Assembly: GCF_933775445.1 (NCBI RefSeq)
Contig: NC_065878.1
Location: 19,480,395 to 19,544,394, forward strand
DNA: 64,000 nucleotides
Direction of reading: 5' to 3'
Origin: Argentina anserina
Taxonomy: Eukaryota > Streptophyta > Magnoliopsida > Rosales > Rosaceae
The notes under the pieces are model-generated. The model was given only the letters and a program-made list of their open reading frames with translations, was not told the DNA's origin and ran no database searches. This document shows, in pieces, positions 12,362 through 23,530 of this stretch; position 1 is the first letter of the stretch, and each line of letters begins with the position of its first letter. The position numbers and the translations under genes are program-made.

Positions 12362-13017
12362 CGGAAAAGCGGAGTGGGATTGGAGCCTTGAGGCGTTTGC
12401 TTTTTCTTAGTTTGGAAGGAATACTGACTGGAATTAGGATCCGTCTCTTCCCTCCCTCCACGCGCCTCTTTGTGCGCGCGCGCGTTCGTGCAGCTTTCCA
12501 CCTTTCGCACGTGAGATCCGTCACGTGACTGGACCCTATGTTGAGGGCACGATTTTGTGATGGACTGTTCAACACTGCAATGACTCCTTTTGATTTGTAT
12601 TGTGAAGGCAACTTTTTCTCCGTTTTTGGGAGGTGAAATTTGAACTTGGGAGAGAAGGATCATTAGACAAACTAAAGAAAGTTTGAAGGTACAGTTTAGG
12701 AGCCTTTTAATGACTTAAGAAAAAAAAAAGGAATATAAATATTTTATGCCAACACAAATAAAAAGATTTTAGTCACTAACTTCACTCTTTACTATTCCAA
12801 TCAAAAAAAAAAAACTTCACTCTTTACTAAAGATCTATATAATCACGCGGATCACATAAAAAAAAAGACAAATATACAAAACAATCTTAAAATTCAAAGT
12901 TTTCATAAGTACCTATTACAAATGAGGCTACCTTAAATATGCTTGAACTTTATGATGGAGAAAGAAGAGCAAGCTTCCATATTTTCTCTTCTTTCTTTCA
13001 AGTCATAAACTCATTAT
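12362..13017. other. Upstream region of the YIP1-family gene
   Basis: Holds the probable promoter and 5' leader of the YIP1-family gene, including the G-box pair and a GC-rich alternating run near 12475. Long minus-strand frames here are low-complexity and are not called as genes. From about 12700 it is AT-rich with A-runs. Confidence 0.5.
12508..12527. promoter_or_regulatory. Pair of G-box cores (CACGTG) upstream of the YIP1-family gene
   Basis: CACGTG occurs at 12508-12513 and again at 12522-12527, about 150 bp upstream of the ATG at 12361. G-boxes bind bHLH and bZIP factors in plants. Two palindromic cores 14 bp apart suggest a light- or ABA-responsive promoter. That is inference. Confidence 0.5.
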
Positions 13018-13533
13018 TAGAGGTGGCAAATTGGCCGAAAAGCTCGAGCCAAACAACCTGTTAAAAATCGGCCCGGCACAGTCCGAGCCCGTTAGAGGCC
13101 CGGCCGGCTGGAGTCTGTTTAGCCCATGGCGCGAGCCCCTTTTTGGCCTGGCACGGCTAGGGCACCAAAAATTCATATGCCGGTCCGTTAAACACATAAT
13201 TTTATATAAATTTTAAGTAATTGTAATAATGAGAATTGAATATTAAACCTTATACGTATAAATCTCTTAATTATTTCATTATTTTAATTACATTATGTCA
13301 CAAATATCATCAAAGTAGTGATAAAAAACCATAATTTTGACACATGTAGCGTTTTAGAAATAAAATTATCAATTGTGTTGTAGTATTTTATTTATTATAC
13401 TATAAAAAATAATTATATAAAATAAATATTTAAATTACATAATTTTTTATGTTAATTGTATCTTATAACGCTAATGGACCGAGTCAGCCGTTTCTTAGGA
13501 GGTAGGTAGGCCCAACATAAATGAGCACCTCTA
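13018..13533. mobile_element. Short hAT-like non-autonomous element (about 516 bp)
   Basis: The left end TAGAGGTGGCAAATTGGCC and the reverse complement of the right end (TAGAGGTGCTCATTTATG) form imperfect terminal inverted repeats. The flanks CTCATTAT (13010-13017) and CTCATGAG (13534-13541) agree at six of eight positions, as expected for an aged 8-bp hAT target duplication. The left end is rich in GGCCCGG/GGCCGG. No transposase frame is present. Confidence 0.65.
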
Positions 13534-13571
13534 CTCATGAGAGTCTTTAAGAGTACAAAAATATGACCAAT

Positions 13572-13644
13572 GTCTGAGCCCAGGTTCGAACTGGGGACCT
13601 TTAGTGTGTGAGACTAACGTGATAACCAACTACACCACCCAGAC
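13572..13644 (-). tRNA. tRNA-Val (anticodon CAC)
   Basis: Read on the minus strand, 73 nt fold as a cloverleaf. The 7-bp acceptor stem is GTCTGGG with CTCAGAC (one G-T pair), the D arm contains TAGTTGG, and the anticodon loop is CTCACAC with CAC in positions 34-36. The T arm is CCCAG-TTCGAAC-CTGGG. CAC reads the valine codon GUG. There is no intron and CCA is not encoded, as normal for nuclear tRNA genes. Confidence 0.95.
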
Positions 13645-13863
13645 TGTTGATTAACCAGCAACGAATTATTAATAATATTTTGAAAACATTATTAGTGACC
13701 AAAAAATGTTACATCGTAATGATCACATCGTCTTAATCATTACCTACACTCTTGAGGCACTTGAGCCTATTTCGTCGGACATTCTGGCAGTTGACTTTTC
13801 TGTTTTTATTATCTAGTGGAGGAGCAGAGCTCAACTGCTTAGCTCACTCCACTCCAGCCCAAT

Positions 13864-14907
13864 ATGTCCACCGCCACCGTCACCATTTTCCTCCTCCTCC
13901 TCCTCCTCCACACCGTCCTCTCCAAACCCATCATCCCCCACCTCACCTCCCCCTACCTCAACCCCTCCACCATCTCCGCCAACTACGACTCCATGGTCAA
14001 GAACTTCAAAATCTTCATCTACCAGCCCAAAACCCCTCTCACTTTCCCCAACCACGTCGAGTCTCTCTTCTACACCACCCTCCTCGACAGCGACCTCGCC
14101 ACCAACGTCTCCGACCACGCCCACCTCTTCTTCCTCCCCTTCCCCCCAGATCTCCCCACGCGCTCCCTCGCGCGTCTCATCCGCACCATCCGCACCGACT
14201 TCCCCTACTGGAACAACACCCTCGGCGCCGACCATGTGTACCTCTCCTGCTCCGGCGTAGGTTACGAGTCCGACCGCAACCTTGTCGAGCTCAAGAAGAA
14301 CTCGATCCAGATCTCCTGCTTCCCGACCAAACCGGGCCAGCTCATCCCCCACAAGGACATCACTCTCCCACCACTCGCATCCTCCCACGCGCCGACAACC
14401 AATACGACGACGTTTCTTGGCTACATAAGGTCGAATTGGGTGAATGAATCTTCCATAGTTGACGAGCTAAGGACCAGCCCGGAGTTCCTGATCGAAACTG
14501 AGCCGTCGAAGCCGCGGATCTATGCACAGAGGCTCGCCAGCAGCAAGTTCTGCATCTTCGAGTATGGCGCAGGCGATGTTTCCGGCATCGGAGAGGCTTT
14601 ACGGTTCGGGTGTGTCCCCGTGGTGATTACGGACCGTCCAATCCAGGACTTGCCTTTTATGGACGTGCTGAGGTGGCAGGAGATGGCGCTGTTCTTGAGG
14701 AGGAGCGGTGGGGCCAAGGAGTTGAAGCGCGTGTTGGTGCGCGCGTGCTGGGAGAGGCATGATCAGATGAGGAGATTGGGTGTAAAGGCGGGAAAGCATT
14801 TGGCGTGGAACGCGCCGCCGCAGGCCATGGATGCGTTTCATACTTCGGTTTATCAGCTTTGGTTGCGACGCCACACGATTAGATACCCCCGGCGGGAGAC
14901 GGCGTAG
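13864..14907 (+). CDS. Exostosin-like (GT47) glycosyltransferase, intronless (347 aa)
   Basis: Plant GT47 proteins are Golgi type II membrane enzymes that add sugars to cell-wall polysaccharides; the exact donor and acceptor are unknown here. One open frame encodes a short N-terminus, a hydrophobic signal anchor at about residues 6-20 (VTIFLLLLLLHTVLS), the KNFKIFIYQP motif and AHLFFLPF. Then come DFPYWNNTLGADHVYLSC, ESDRNLVELKKNSIQ, HKDITLPP, SSKFCIFEYGAGDVS, ALRFGCVPVVITDRPIQDLPF and a QLWLRRHTIRYPRRE end. The plant exostosin motifs appear in the usual order, so it looks complete, though shorter than many members. The 5' half is strongly C-rich at third positions, unlike its neighbours. This also opens a 185-codon antisense frame that is a composition artefact. 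Confidence 0.9.
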   Translation: MSTATVTIFLLLLLLHTVLSKPIIPHLTSPYLNPSTISANYDSMVKNFKIFIYQPKTPLTFPNHVESLFYTTLLDSDLATNVSDHAHLFFLPFPPDLPTRSLARLIRTIRTDFPYWNNTLGADHVYLSCSGVGYESDRNLVELKKNSIQISCFPTKPGQLIPHKDITLPPLASSHAPTTNTTTFLGYIRSNWVNESSIVDELRTSPEFLIETEPSKPRIYAQRLASSKFCIFEYGAGDVSGIGEALRFGCVPVVITDRPIQDLPFMDVLRWQEMALFLRRSGGAKELKRVLVRACWERHDQMRRLGVKAGKHLAWNAPPQAMDAFHTSVYQLWLRRHTIRYPRRETA

Positions 14908-16209
14908 GCTTTTGTTTTTTTTACAAGTTACTATGTTATGTTGTTGGGGCTTATCCGATGGGATGGGCATATACCCCTTGGAAGGTAGGGATACTGATGT
15001 TTTTGTGTTTATATTTCTAATATTGGGATTTCAACAAATTTTGTTTTGTGGAAATTACTTATGGACTTAAGCAAGGCGCATACAATATATCATAATAATA
15101 AGAAATTATTGTATATACCGTTACATATCTCAAGTGGCGTATCATTTTAATGTTATTGGTTTATTTTTTACTGTGATTATTTCTGATTTGTTCTTATATG
15201 TACATAAAATTTTGTTATTTTCACCTGCATGTTAATTATACCATTGTGTAATATGATTGGCTGGGTACACCGTATTATAGTGTCACGTGATATGGCGGGT
15301 ACACAGAATAATTACTCATAATAATTTGCCCAAAACTCAATTGCCTAGTAATGATAAGCATAGGTTCATCTGCTATACATATCTCGATGGCATACAACAA
15401 GTTTTACATGCATTAATTAGGGAGCACATGAGATGTATGATAGGGGTGTGTGTGTGTGAGATTCTGCTAATTTTCCAAGTTAATGCTTGCTTTTGGGGTA
15501 TAGAAAACATTAACAATTAAGGATGCTCATATGACGAACACAATAAAAAGATTAGTGTTTTCGAGTCGGGACTTTCTTTTCGATTGTATGACAGTATGAA
15601 ATGCTCGTCTTGGATGTGGAAAAGAAAATTGTAATGTTTACAATTGTCTTACACGAACACTTTTACATGATCTATAAAACTGTATAATGAATAAGTATGC
15701 TTCCAACCACGAGCCAAACCACCAAACTACACGGAAAGAAGTGAAACCCCAATGCAGACAATACGATGCTCTCAAATTCGAAATATTATTGGACACAAAA
15801 ACTCGTAAACGAAATATGAGTAGTGTGCACTATTTATGAACGTAGCTCAAACAACGGTGGGACATGCCGACCTAACAAGTTGTAACAATATATGGTGCTA
15901 CTCATGGCAATCGAGATGTAATGCGGTACCTTTTAAGGGTGAAGAATTCAAAGGGATGATCAAATCCTTATCTAGTTTTTGCTCCAAAACAGAAATGGAA
16001 TATTGACGTAAGCAAGTGACGGTCAATAAGATATACTGTAGTCGAAACTCAAAAGAATCCAAAAGAACCGGAAGCTCATCGCCCTTTGTTTGCTTCTTAA
16101 GCTTTCAACCCTCCAAACCCAATCACCTAATCTCCTCTTCATTTTCAATCCACCATAAAACCCAAACCCCCCCATATCATCTCCTATTCGTATTCAGATC
16201 TCAGTCGCC
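14908..16209. other. Intergenic region, GT47 gene to FPGS
   Basis: AT-rich sequence with the 3' flank of the glycosyltransferase gene and the upstream region of the folylpolyglutamate synthase gene. No gene, RNA or mobile element is recognised. Confidence 0.5.
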
Positions 16210-17110
16210 ATGGTTCAAGGTACGTCACTCGTCCTGCTTCTTCTCCTTTTTACTTACTCCGAGAGTAGTAGAGTGTGACACTTGCCATTTCTGTCTCAAC
16301 TTTTCTTGAAGACGGCGATGCATCGCAGACTCCGTACGAGGCGGCATTGGAGGCGCTTTCGTCATTGATCACCAAACGCAGCCGCGCCGATAAGAGCAAC
16401 AAAGGCGACGGCTTCGACGTCCTCTTTGACTATCTCAAGGTTAATCTCCTGATCGGATTCCGGTGTATTTGAACTTTTCTGTTGTGTGTAGATTAATGGA
16501 GTGTTGAATATACTTACTTGCAGATTCTGGAATTGGAGGAGCCGATTGCGCAGATGAAGATCATTCATGTGGCTGGTACTAAAGGAAAGGTACACTGTCT
16601 CTGTCTTCACTGTTTTATCTTAGTTGTGTTGAAATTGCTAATCTTTGTCGTCGTGATTTGGTAGTGTAGCTGCATTAGCTTGGTTTACTTGTTTTGAGCG
16701 TATGCTGTGAAGTGGGAACTGATGTTTCTGTTTGTGTTTGGTTTTCGGATTTGGGAAGGGATCCACCTGCACATTCTCTGAATCAATACTGCGGCATTGT
16801 GGCTTCCGCACCGGACTTTTCACTTCTCCTCATCTCATTGATGTTCGCGAAAGATTTCGCTTGGATGGGTGAGTTGGTTTTTCTTATCAAGTTTGTTACT
16901 TTGATGTTTGATTTATTGCATGTTTTCACAAGTTTATGGAAGCTATGTAGATGACAGCACTTTTTGTCTCTGAAGTACAAAGTATAGTGACTCTCATTTT
17001 CCCATCCTTCTATTGATTTTTGTTGGTGTGGTTGATTGCTACAGAGTGGACATAAGCGAAGAGAAATTCTTGGAGTATTTCTGGTGGTCTTTTAATAGAC
17101 TAAAGGTAAT

Positions 17111-17153
<43 letters not shown>

Positions 17154-20130
17154 GTACTAATTTTTCAATCAATACTTTTTTTCTGCATTGATATATCTTT
17201 TATCCAATGATTTGGGCTATATGGATGATTTTTCTCATATGCTTGAGTGTATTTTTCAAATGTAGGAAAAAGCTAATGACGATCTACCAATGCCTACCTA
17301 CTTTCGCTTCCTTGCGTTACTTGCCTTCAAGATTTTTGCAGGAGAGAAGGTCTGATTGTAATCTATTTATTTGCATCCATATAACATCCTTCGTTTCCAG
17401 AATTGGTATTAATATCAATAATGTGATACTACTTTTAATCTAATCTTCCATCCAGGTAGATGTTGCTATTTTAGAGGTTGGGTTAGGCGGAAAGTTTGAC
17501 GCAACAAATGTGGTATGTGAAATTGTTTTTGAGTGCTAATTCATAAATCATATGCTTTTAGAATAACTAAGAATAGATGTCATAAATATTTCAGGTTCAG
17601 GCACCAGTCGTTTGTGGTATATCATCCCTCGGATATGATCATATGGAGATTCTTGGTTAGTTGCTGGTTTTTTCTCTTTTTCAGACCCACTTAATCAGTT
17701 GTGATAATTTGATTTGTTAAATTAAAAGTTCAAATGTATAACTTTATCTCATAATCTCATCCAGAATTGTAATTTCTTTCTGGATTCTAAACATAGGATA
17801 TACACTGGGAGCAATTGCTGGGGAGAAGGCTGGAATCTTCAAGGTTTGGAATAAAACTACATTTCCTTGAAGCATATGATGGTTGTCAGTATGTCTAACA
17901 GAACTGACTGACATTTTTTTATTAATGTGTTCATCTCTCTTTCTCTTCTAATCCAGCATGAGGTTCCTGCCTTCACTGTGCCTCAACCTGATGAAGCAAT
18001 GCGTGTACTTGAAGAGAAAGCTTCACTGTTGGATGTAAGTTGCAAGTACTTCCCGTTATACTTTCTTTTGTCCTATCGATAAGTGAACTGATAGAACAAT
18101 GATGTGATCTTCATTTTCATAAGATGGGTTAAAATTAGCCGTTCTATTAAATGTAGGAGCTGTTACTTTATTTCTGGCAGGAGACGACATTATTTTCTTT
18201 AATGGTTCAATGAGCTGAGAAAGACTTGTCTTGCTTGTTCCAGGTACCTCTTCGGACAGTACAACCACTGGATGCTAATATGCTGAATGGCTTAAAACTT
18301 GGGCTTGAAGGTGAGCACCAATTTGTTAATGCTGGCCTTGCTGTTGCACTATGCTCTGCATGGCTTCAAAGGACTGGTCATCATGATATCACAAACCTGG
18401 GAAATACTGTAAGTTCTAAATATCTTATTTAAAAAAAAACTTCATTATAGTTTTTATGTGATTGATATATACACACATATTTGTATGGACTAGACCGCTC
18501 TGCCGGAGCAGTTTATAAAAGGACTTACAGCTACTGTCAACTTACAAGGCCGAGCTCAAATCGTTCCTGATCACTATATTAGCAATCAAAGCCCAGGAGA
18601 TCTGATATTTTATTTAGATGGTGCCCATAGCCCCGAAAGCATGGAAATATGTGCGAGATGGTTTTCTCTTTGCACTAAAGAGAACTCTCAGGAAAAGGCT
18701 TCGGATTTCTCTAGATCACATGCCAAGAACTCACAGGTCAGTACACTCCTAATCTGCGCCAAGTATTTTCCTGGGTGCATGGTTATTCTATGATTGGCTA
18801 AAAACATTTTGGGCTGGATAGTGGATACTCTTACTCGAACAGGAGCCTTTGTTGTGTACTCATATATACAATTTAATAACAAGCATTTCTATGGCAGATC
18901 AAGTTAATGCTTGTTTGATATCAAAATCTTTAGTATAGTCAATTGTGTCAGTATTAAATAATGCTCCAAGCCTCTTCTGAGATGCTTTGTTCTCTGGCTG
19001 GCGCCGAACAAACCTCATTGAGTTACTTGCAGATTCTGCTGTTTAATTGTATGTCAGTGAGGGATCCTCAATTGCTTCTTCCAAACCTGATGAAAACATG
19101 TGCTAGTCATGGTGAGTACCATTATATGATTCAGTGTCTTAAAATTTTCTGATCAATATAACCTTGTACTTAATTCATTTTGAATATATAAATTAGGAAG
19201 CAGTAGTGTTATTACAAAACGGGAGTTTCTCTTAACACAAAATCAGTTTTGATTTTTTAAGGAACTGATGACAAATTGTAACTATATGTAGGTGTCTACT
19301 TTAAGAAGGCGCTATTTGTACCAAACACATCAGTGTATCACAAGGTTGGTTCGCATTCCTTACCTCCCACTGATCCTCAAGTTGATTTGTCATGGCAATT
19401 CTCTCTTCAGAGGGTATGGGAAAATCTAATGGGAAATAGAGGTATGTGACATTTCAATTCATATAAAACTATTCAGTTCTGACAAACTTATCTATAATAA
19501 CTGAACTTCATTAGTCGGGAGTTCATGAATGTCCAGATTCGTTTGAGGCAATCACCCTTTATATAATGTTCGTCAAACAACTCATTATTTCTAATTGGGA
19601 TTCTTTTACTTTTGACTTTCAGTAGGGGCTGATGACAAGATCCCAGATACTCTTTCTGAAGAATCAAGAGATGATATGGAAAAGCCTGTTAAACATTGTG
19701 AACATAGTGCTGTTTTTTCCTCACTCCCATCAGCTTTAAAGTGGCTCAGGGACAGTGTCAGGCATAATCCATCAACTCGTTTTCAGGTAACTGGCACTTA
19801 TTTTATCACTTACATTTCCAACTCAGACGAAGTTGCAGGACATGCCTTGAGGGATTACCTTTAAGAAACTGTTCTAATAAAGTGAACTAGAAAACTGTAG
19901 GCTACTAGCATCTTTAACCTTTTGACCGTGGTAGGAAAACATGTATTATTATGTTTGGATAAGAATCTTGGGGATGTTAAAATACGTATATATATAATTA
20001 TATATTGTGTATATAAATATATACATCCACTCCTAATTTCTCGGTTTCAAATCTCTGGTTTATTCATCAGGTCCTCGTGACTGGTTCGCTACATCTTGTT
20101 GGCGATGTATTGAGACTAGTCAAGAAGTGA
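16210..20130 (+). CDS. FPGS: Folylpolyglutamate synthase (520 aa, 16 exons)
   Basis: FPGS uses ATP to add gamma-linked glutamates to folates, which retains them in cells and suits them for one-carbon enzymes. Exons: 16210-16219, 16312-16439, 16524-16589, 16759-16868, 17045-17105, 17266-17349, 17456-17512, 17595-17655, 17797-17843, 17957-18034, 18244-18408, 18494-18736, 19033-19111, 19292-19441, 19623-19786, 20071-20130, 1563 nt in frame. Visible motifs are the ATP loop [67 protein letters not shown] and the end [17 protein letters not shown]. These match plant FPGS rather than bacterial FolC. The ATG gives a short N-terminus (MVQDGDASQ) with no evident transit peptide, so I infer a cytosolic form. 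An upstream targeting exon is not excluded. Polyadenylation signals (AAATAAAA) occur near 20450. A (CT) repeat follows exon 5. Confidence 0.93.
17117..17150. repeat. (CT)n microsatellite in FPGS intron 5
   Basis: About 16 CT dinucleotides just downstream of the exon 5 donor site (17105/17106). Likely length-polymorphic. Confidence 0.9.
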
Positions 20131-21359
20131 AGCATAGTAGGAAGTAGAAGTGAATTCTCTTTTCTGCATCTCCATCCCGTTGCGACATGTTCTGGCATTG
20201 ACGAGGCATGGCAAAGGCGTTGAACTATTTGAACTTCAGGGCTACTATGGCATGGTCAATGTTCTGAAACTGCTGCAGATATGGGGTTAGAGTTTCCAAG
20301 CACTTGCACTTTGATCTTAACAGTGGCTTACAATGGGGCATTTTGTTCAGAGTATGTTCTATTTAATATTTATACACCTATACATCCCTGTATTGCTACA
20401 ACCACATGTCCTCAATCAGGCTATTGATTTTCTGATCCGTTGTGAAATTAAATAAAACAGACAGATTGCTGTTGCAGTTTTATTGTTGAGAATAAATGAT
20501 GTTAGCCATGCATACACATCTCTCCTAAGTCATGTTCCTACAAGAAATTCAACAATGACAATGGTGAAATCAAGTTGATCAAGTCGCTTATATGTTCAGA
20601 ACAGCCAACCTGGAAAGCGATAGAATGCAAGCTGTGACACAAAGGCTGGTTTTCATTTTCAATCAAAATGGATTTCATTAAGATTATGAAGGATCACAAC
20701 ATAGATGGGGAACTAATGAATGGCCTCGTCAGAACCTTTGGGTCAAAATCCTGCTGGAACATTCAAAGGGTTAGTTACTTAGTTTGGCACTTCGGCACTT
20801 GATTATAGGATACGACTTGTTTTCATGGCAACCAGTCGGCGACTGCAGGGGTTCCAAGTTTTATATTCAAAAGCTTTGCTGAAGAGGGTAGCCTCAATAT
20901 TAACAAAGAAATACCGCCAAAAAAAAAAGTTGATACAAAGAAATTTGGTTATGTGACTCGTATTCGTTAAGATTGCTAAGCATAACCATTTGACTGTATA
21001 AGAGCATATACATTATTATTGCAACTGATATCCAACTCTAATTCATACTCGGTCCGCTGGTTTAGCAACATGACTGGATTGTGAAACTCTACACCATCTA
21101 TTAAGAATCTGAATGGATTATTTAGAGCTGCTAGTGTAGGCAACTTCATTGAGAAGAACAGAACAGAGCAACAACAACAAAAGCAATACATAAAATCTTT
21201 GAAGGGGTTGTTGAGTGCTAGTGAGTGGCCTCATTAAAACCTTGCCCGATTAAAACCCAGTGGGACGAAATCCCGGACTAAGGGAAAAAGAGTACCACAC
21301 ACCCAACTGAAGTAGAGAAAAGAAACAGATGCAGGCAGATGATAGGCAAAATAAACAAC
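20131..21359. other. FPGS 3' flank and intergenic region
   Basis: 20131 to about 20460 is the probable 3' untranslated region of FPGS. The rest shows no gene. It runs into a degenerate duplicate of the NEDD1 3' end that begins near 21360. Confidence 0.5.
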
Positions 21360-22545
21360 AATCGGATCCCAGTCCAGAAAACTGATGATGCTGATTGCTG
21401 AAGCTGCTGGTCTTCTTTCTGCAGAGATTTAAGTTTCTTTATCAGCTTTTCCAGATTTATAATCATCACCTCATTCATCTGTGTACATGTAATGAGGTAG
21501 CAAAAACAAACTGGAGGAAGAAGGAAGAGAGATAGAAAATGAGCATACCTATAGTAGGTTTGACTGGCTTGATTTCTATGCCAAGGTTCCTTATATCTCC
21601 ATGTACAGATTTCAGAAAGTACAGCATACCGCTAGATATAGCCCGTATGGTCTAAACCATTGTTGAAAAAAAAAATCTGAAATGTGATGCAATATCCCTA
21701 GCTGTGTAATGTGTTGAGGGGCATGTGAGGCTCCTCCTTGTAATTTGATGTCATTGCAGACCCAAGACGGCACAATAAGCGCACATCTGTAATAGATTCA
21801 TAGTGAATTCCATCACTCTTTCTGAACAAAAATGACTGCACAAGAATTGAATTCATGTAAGACAGCGCTCTTGTGATCCAATAACACATGAACGCACACT
21901 ACAACAATTAATTTACTCAAAAATAGTATATTTTATGCAATATAATGAACACATTTGTTAATTGCACACTTGCACCTTTATCATATGCAAAATATGAAAT
22001 GATCTAGTAAATCTGTAAATGAAAGACATACATGTAGCTGGGCCTTGAGGAAAGGGTTTAGCAGAACCCCTGATGCTGTGGCTATTGATCTATCTGACTT
22101 GACTTTGATAACAAGCTACATGACATGTCTCATTTCAGCTCTTCCTTTCTTTGATTTTGGAACAGACCCTGTTTGGAAGATGAGATACGCTTCCAAAGTG
22201 TCGCCAAGAGGGAATAATACCCCTAGACAGTATGTACTTGAAGATACTAGCAGAAACAAGCCGCATATAACCTCAAAGTGCAGTATTTTCTGCTAGCCTT
22301 ACAGAAAGTTCTGATGAATTCACACAAAAAAGTTATTAGTGGAATAATATGCTGTTATTGAAAAAGAATTGACTGAAGTAAAAATTTGAAAAATACATGA
22401 TATATTACAGAGAACCATGTGATACAAAATAAGAACATGCAAGTAGGAAGATATCAGGCTCACCAGGTTTGATGAAGTCACACAAAGAAAGTGGATTACG
22501 GTTTGACCTTTGCCAGCATATACTAGTAAGTTGTAACAGCCTTAC
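21360..22545 (-). pseudogene. Truncated, decayed duplicate of the 3' half of NEDD1
   Basis: Four blocks match exons of the intact NEDD1 gene at 25342-29019, in the same order and strand. Block 21370-21480 matches the last exon (coiled coil; here EKLIKKLKSLQKEDQQLQQ against [18 protein letters not shown]). Block 21560-21640 matches exon 9 around the RNLHIE region. Block 22045-22190 matches the 3' end of exon 8. Block 22490-22545 matches the start of exon 7 (CWQRS kept in both). Stops, indels and lost splice sites are scattered through it, and the WD40-coding 5' exons are absent. It is therefore a truncated segmental copy, not a processed one, because intron-derived spacing remains. Confidence 0.8.
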
Positions 22546-22960
22546 GATAATATTGAACTTAATTTGCCAGCGCCGGAACTGAGAGAACGAAGGACGTGCC
22601 ACTCGCCGGAGCTGTCGAATTTTGAATCGACGGCTGCGATTGACACCAGACACGATAGGAGGCCATGGCTCTCTCTCTCTCTCTTCACTTTCTTCAGTCT
22701 TGGCTTAACGTTGTACTTGCGGGTTGGGCCTTGGGCTTGGCGGGTCGATGGGGTTTAGTAAAACCGATTTATATGCATAGGGGTATAACTGTCTTTCGCA
22801 GTATTCGGTCATTTTCGGCGCGAATTCGACCTTATCCGCCGCGATTCCGAGCGTATTATTAGGTGCAAAGATATGCGACGCTGAAGTCCCATCGGATGAG
22901 TTCAGTATATAGTGGGAAAAGCGTCGGAGACTGTCGGATAGGGTAGTAGAAAGACAAAAT
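22546..22960. other. Spacer between NEDD1 duplicate and NLR fragment
   Basis: Contains a GC-richer stretch (about 22560-22860) and a short (CT) run at 22667-22683. Open frames exist on both strands but resemble nothing I know. The minus-strand frame here is the tail read through from the NLR fragment after its similarity ends. Confidence 0.4.
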
Positions 22961-23530
22961 ATGAGGTTTTTTTCGTTATCTCGACCGAATGTTTTAACAT
23001 TGGGAAGAGAAGTGGTTTTTGGTCGTTGAGGTAGTTCAGAAACCCTTGTGGTGTTTTGAAATGTGAAACTTTGTTTTGCCTTATCAATCAAAGCTATTCT
23101 TTCATTTAGCTCTTTGATCCTCACAGCAATATCACGACGAAGCATTAAGTGATTGACTTGGCCGAAACAAAAGCAAGAAGAAAGGCAGGGGAAGCATACC
23201 TTCTTCCTAGTAGCAGCAACATTAAGCATTTTCACCTTGTTGTTCTTGTCTCTCCATCTGGCGCTTGAGAACTTCAGTGAGCCACTCATCCAACACGTCG
23301 TCCATGTCGAATGAAACTTCAGTCAGTTCACTCAGCCAATGTCTGACGGTGGCCTCCGTAACTTGCCTCTGCTCTGCATCCTCCAGCACAGCTCTAATGG
23401 CTTCCAGATTGCGGGTGAGGCACTTGACTTCTTTCTCAACACCAGTGACCAGATTGAATTCTTCTCCGACCTTGTTAAAGGCGATCGTAGCCAGACGCTC
23501 AAGAAGAACGTTCACCAGTGCTTCAGCCAT
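22960..23530 (-). pseudogene. CC-NLR resistance gene fragment (Rx-type N-terminal domain only, frameshifted)
   Basis: CC-NLR proteins are intracellular immune receptors. The frame starts at ATG 23530 (MAEALVNVLLERLATIAF) and encodes an Rx-type coiled coil through VEKEVKCLTRNLEAIRAVLE, EDAEQRQV, VRHWLSELTEVSFDMDDVLDE and a GENA end, where a stop follows at 23222. Similarity continues at once in another frame with KKVCFPCLSSCFCFGQV, RRDIAVRIKELNERIALID and PKTTSLPNVKTFGRDNEKN, so one frameshift lies near 23225. Similarity then stops at the GRD motif that opens the NB-ARC domain. No P-loop, kinase-2 or LRR sequence follows. Possibilities are a dead gene fragment or, less likely, a short CC-only protein of 102 aa. 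Confidence 0.8.

Noticed and set aside
12168..12663. Two overlapping minus-strand frames of about 145 codons around the YIP1 start
   Set aside because: They overlap the true first exon in other frames and have low-complexity composition.
13831..14388. 185-codon antisense frame opposite the GT47 gene
   Set aside because: Glu/Gly/Val-rich product caused by the C-rich third positions of the real gene.
16016..16309. 97-codon frame in the FPGS leader
   Set aside because: Crosses the first FPGS exon and donor in another frame; no similarity seen.
22564..22862. Plus-strand frames near the NLR fragment
   Set aside because: Short, with a (CT) repeat coding Leu-Ser runs; no family resemblance.
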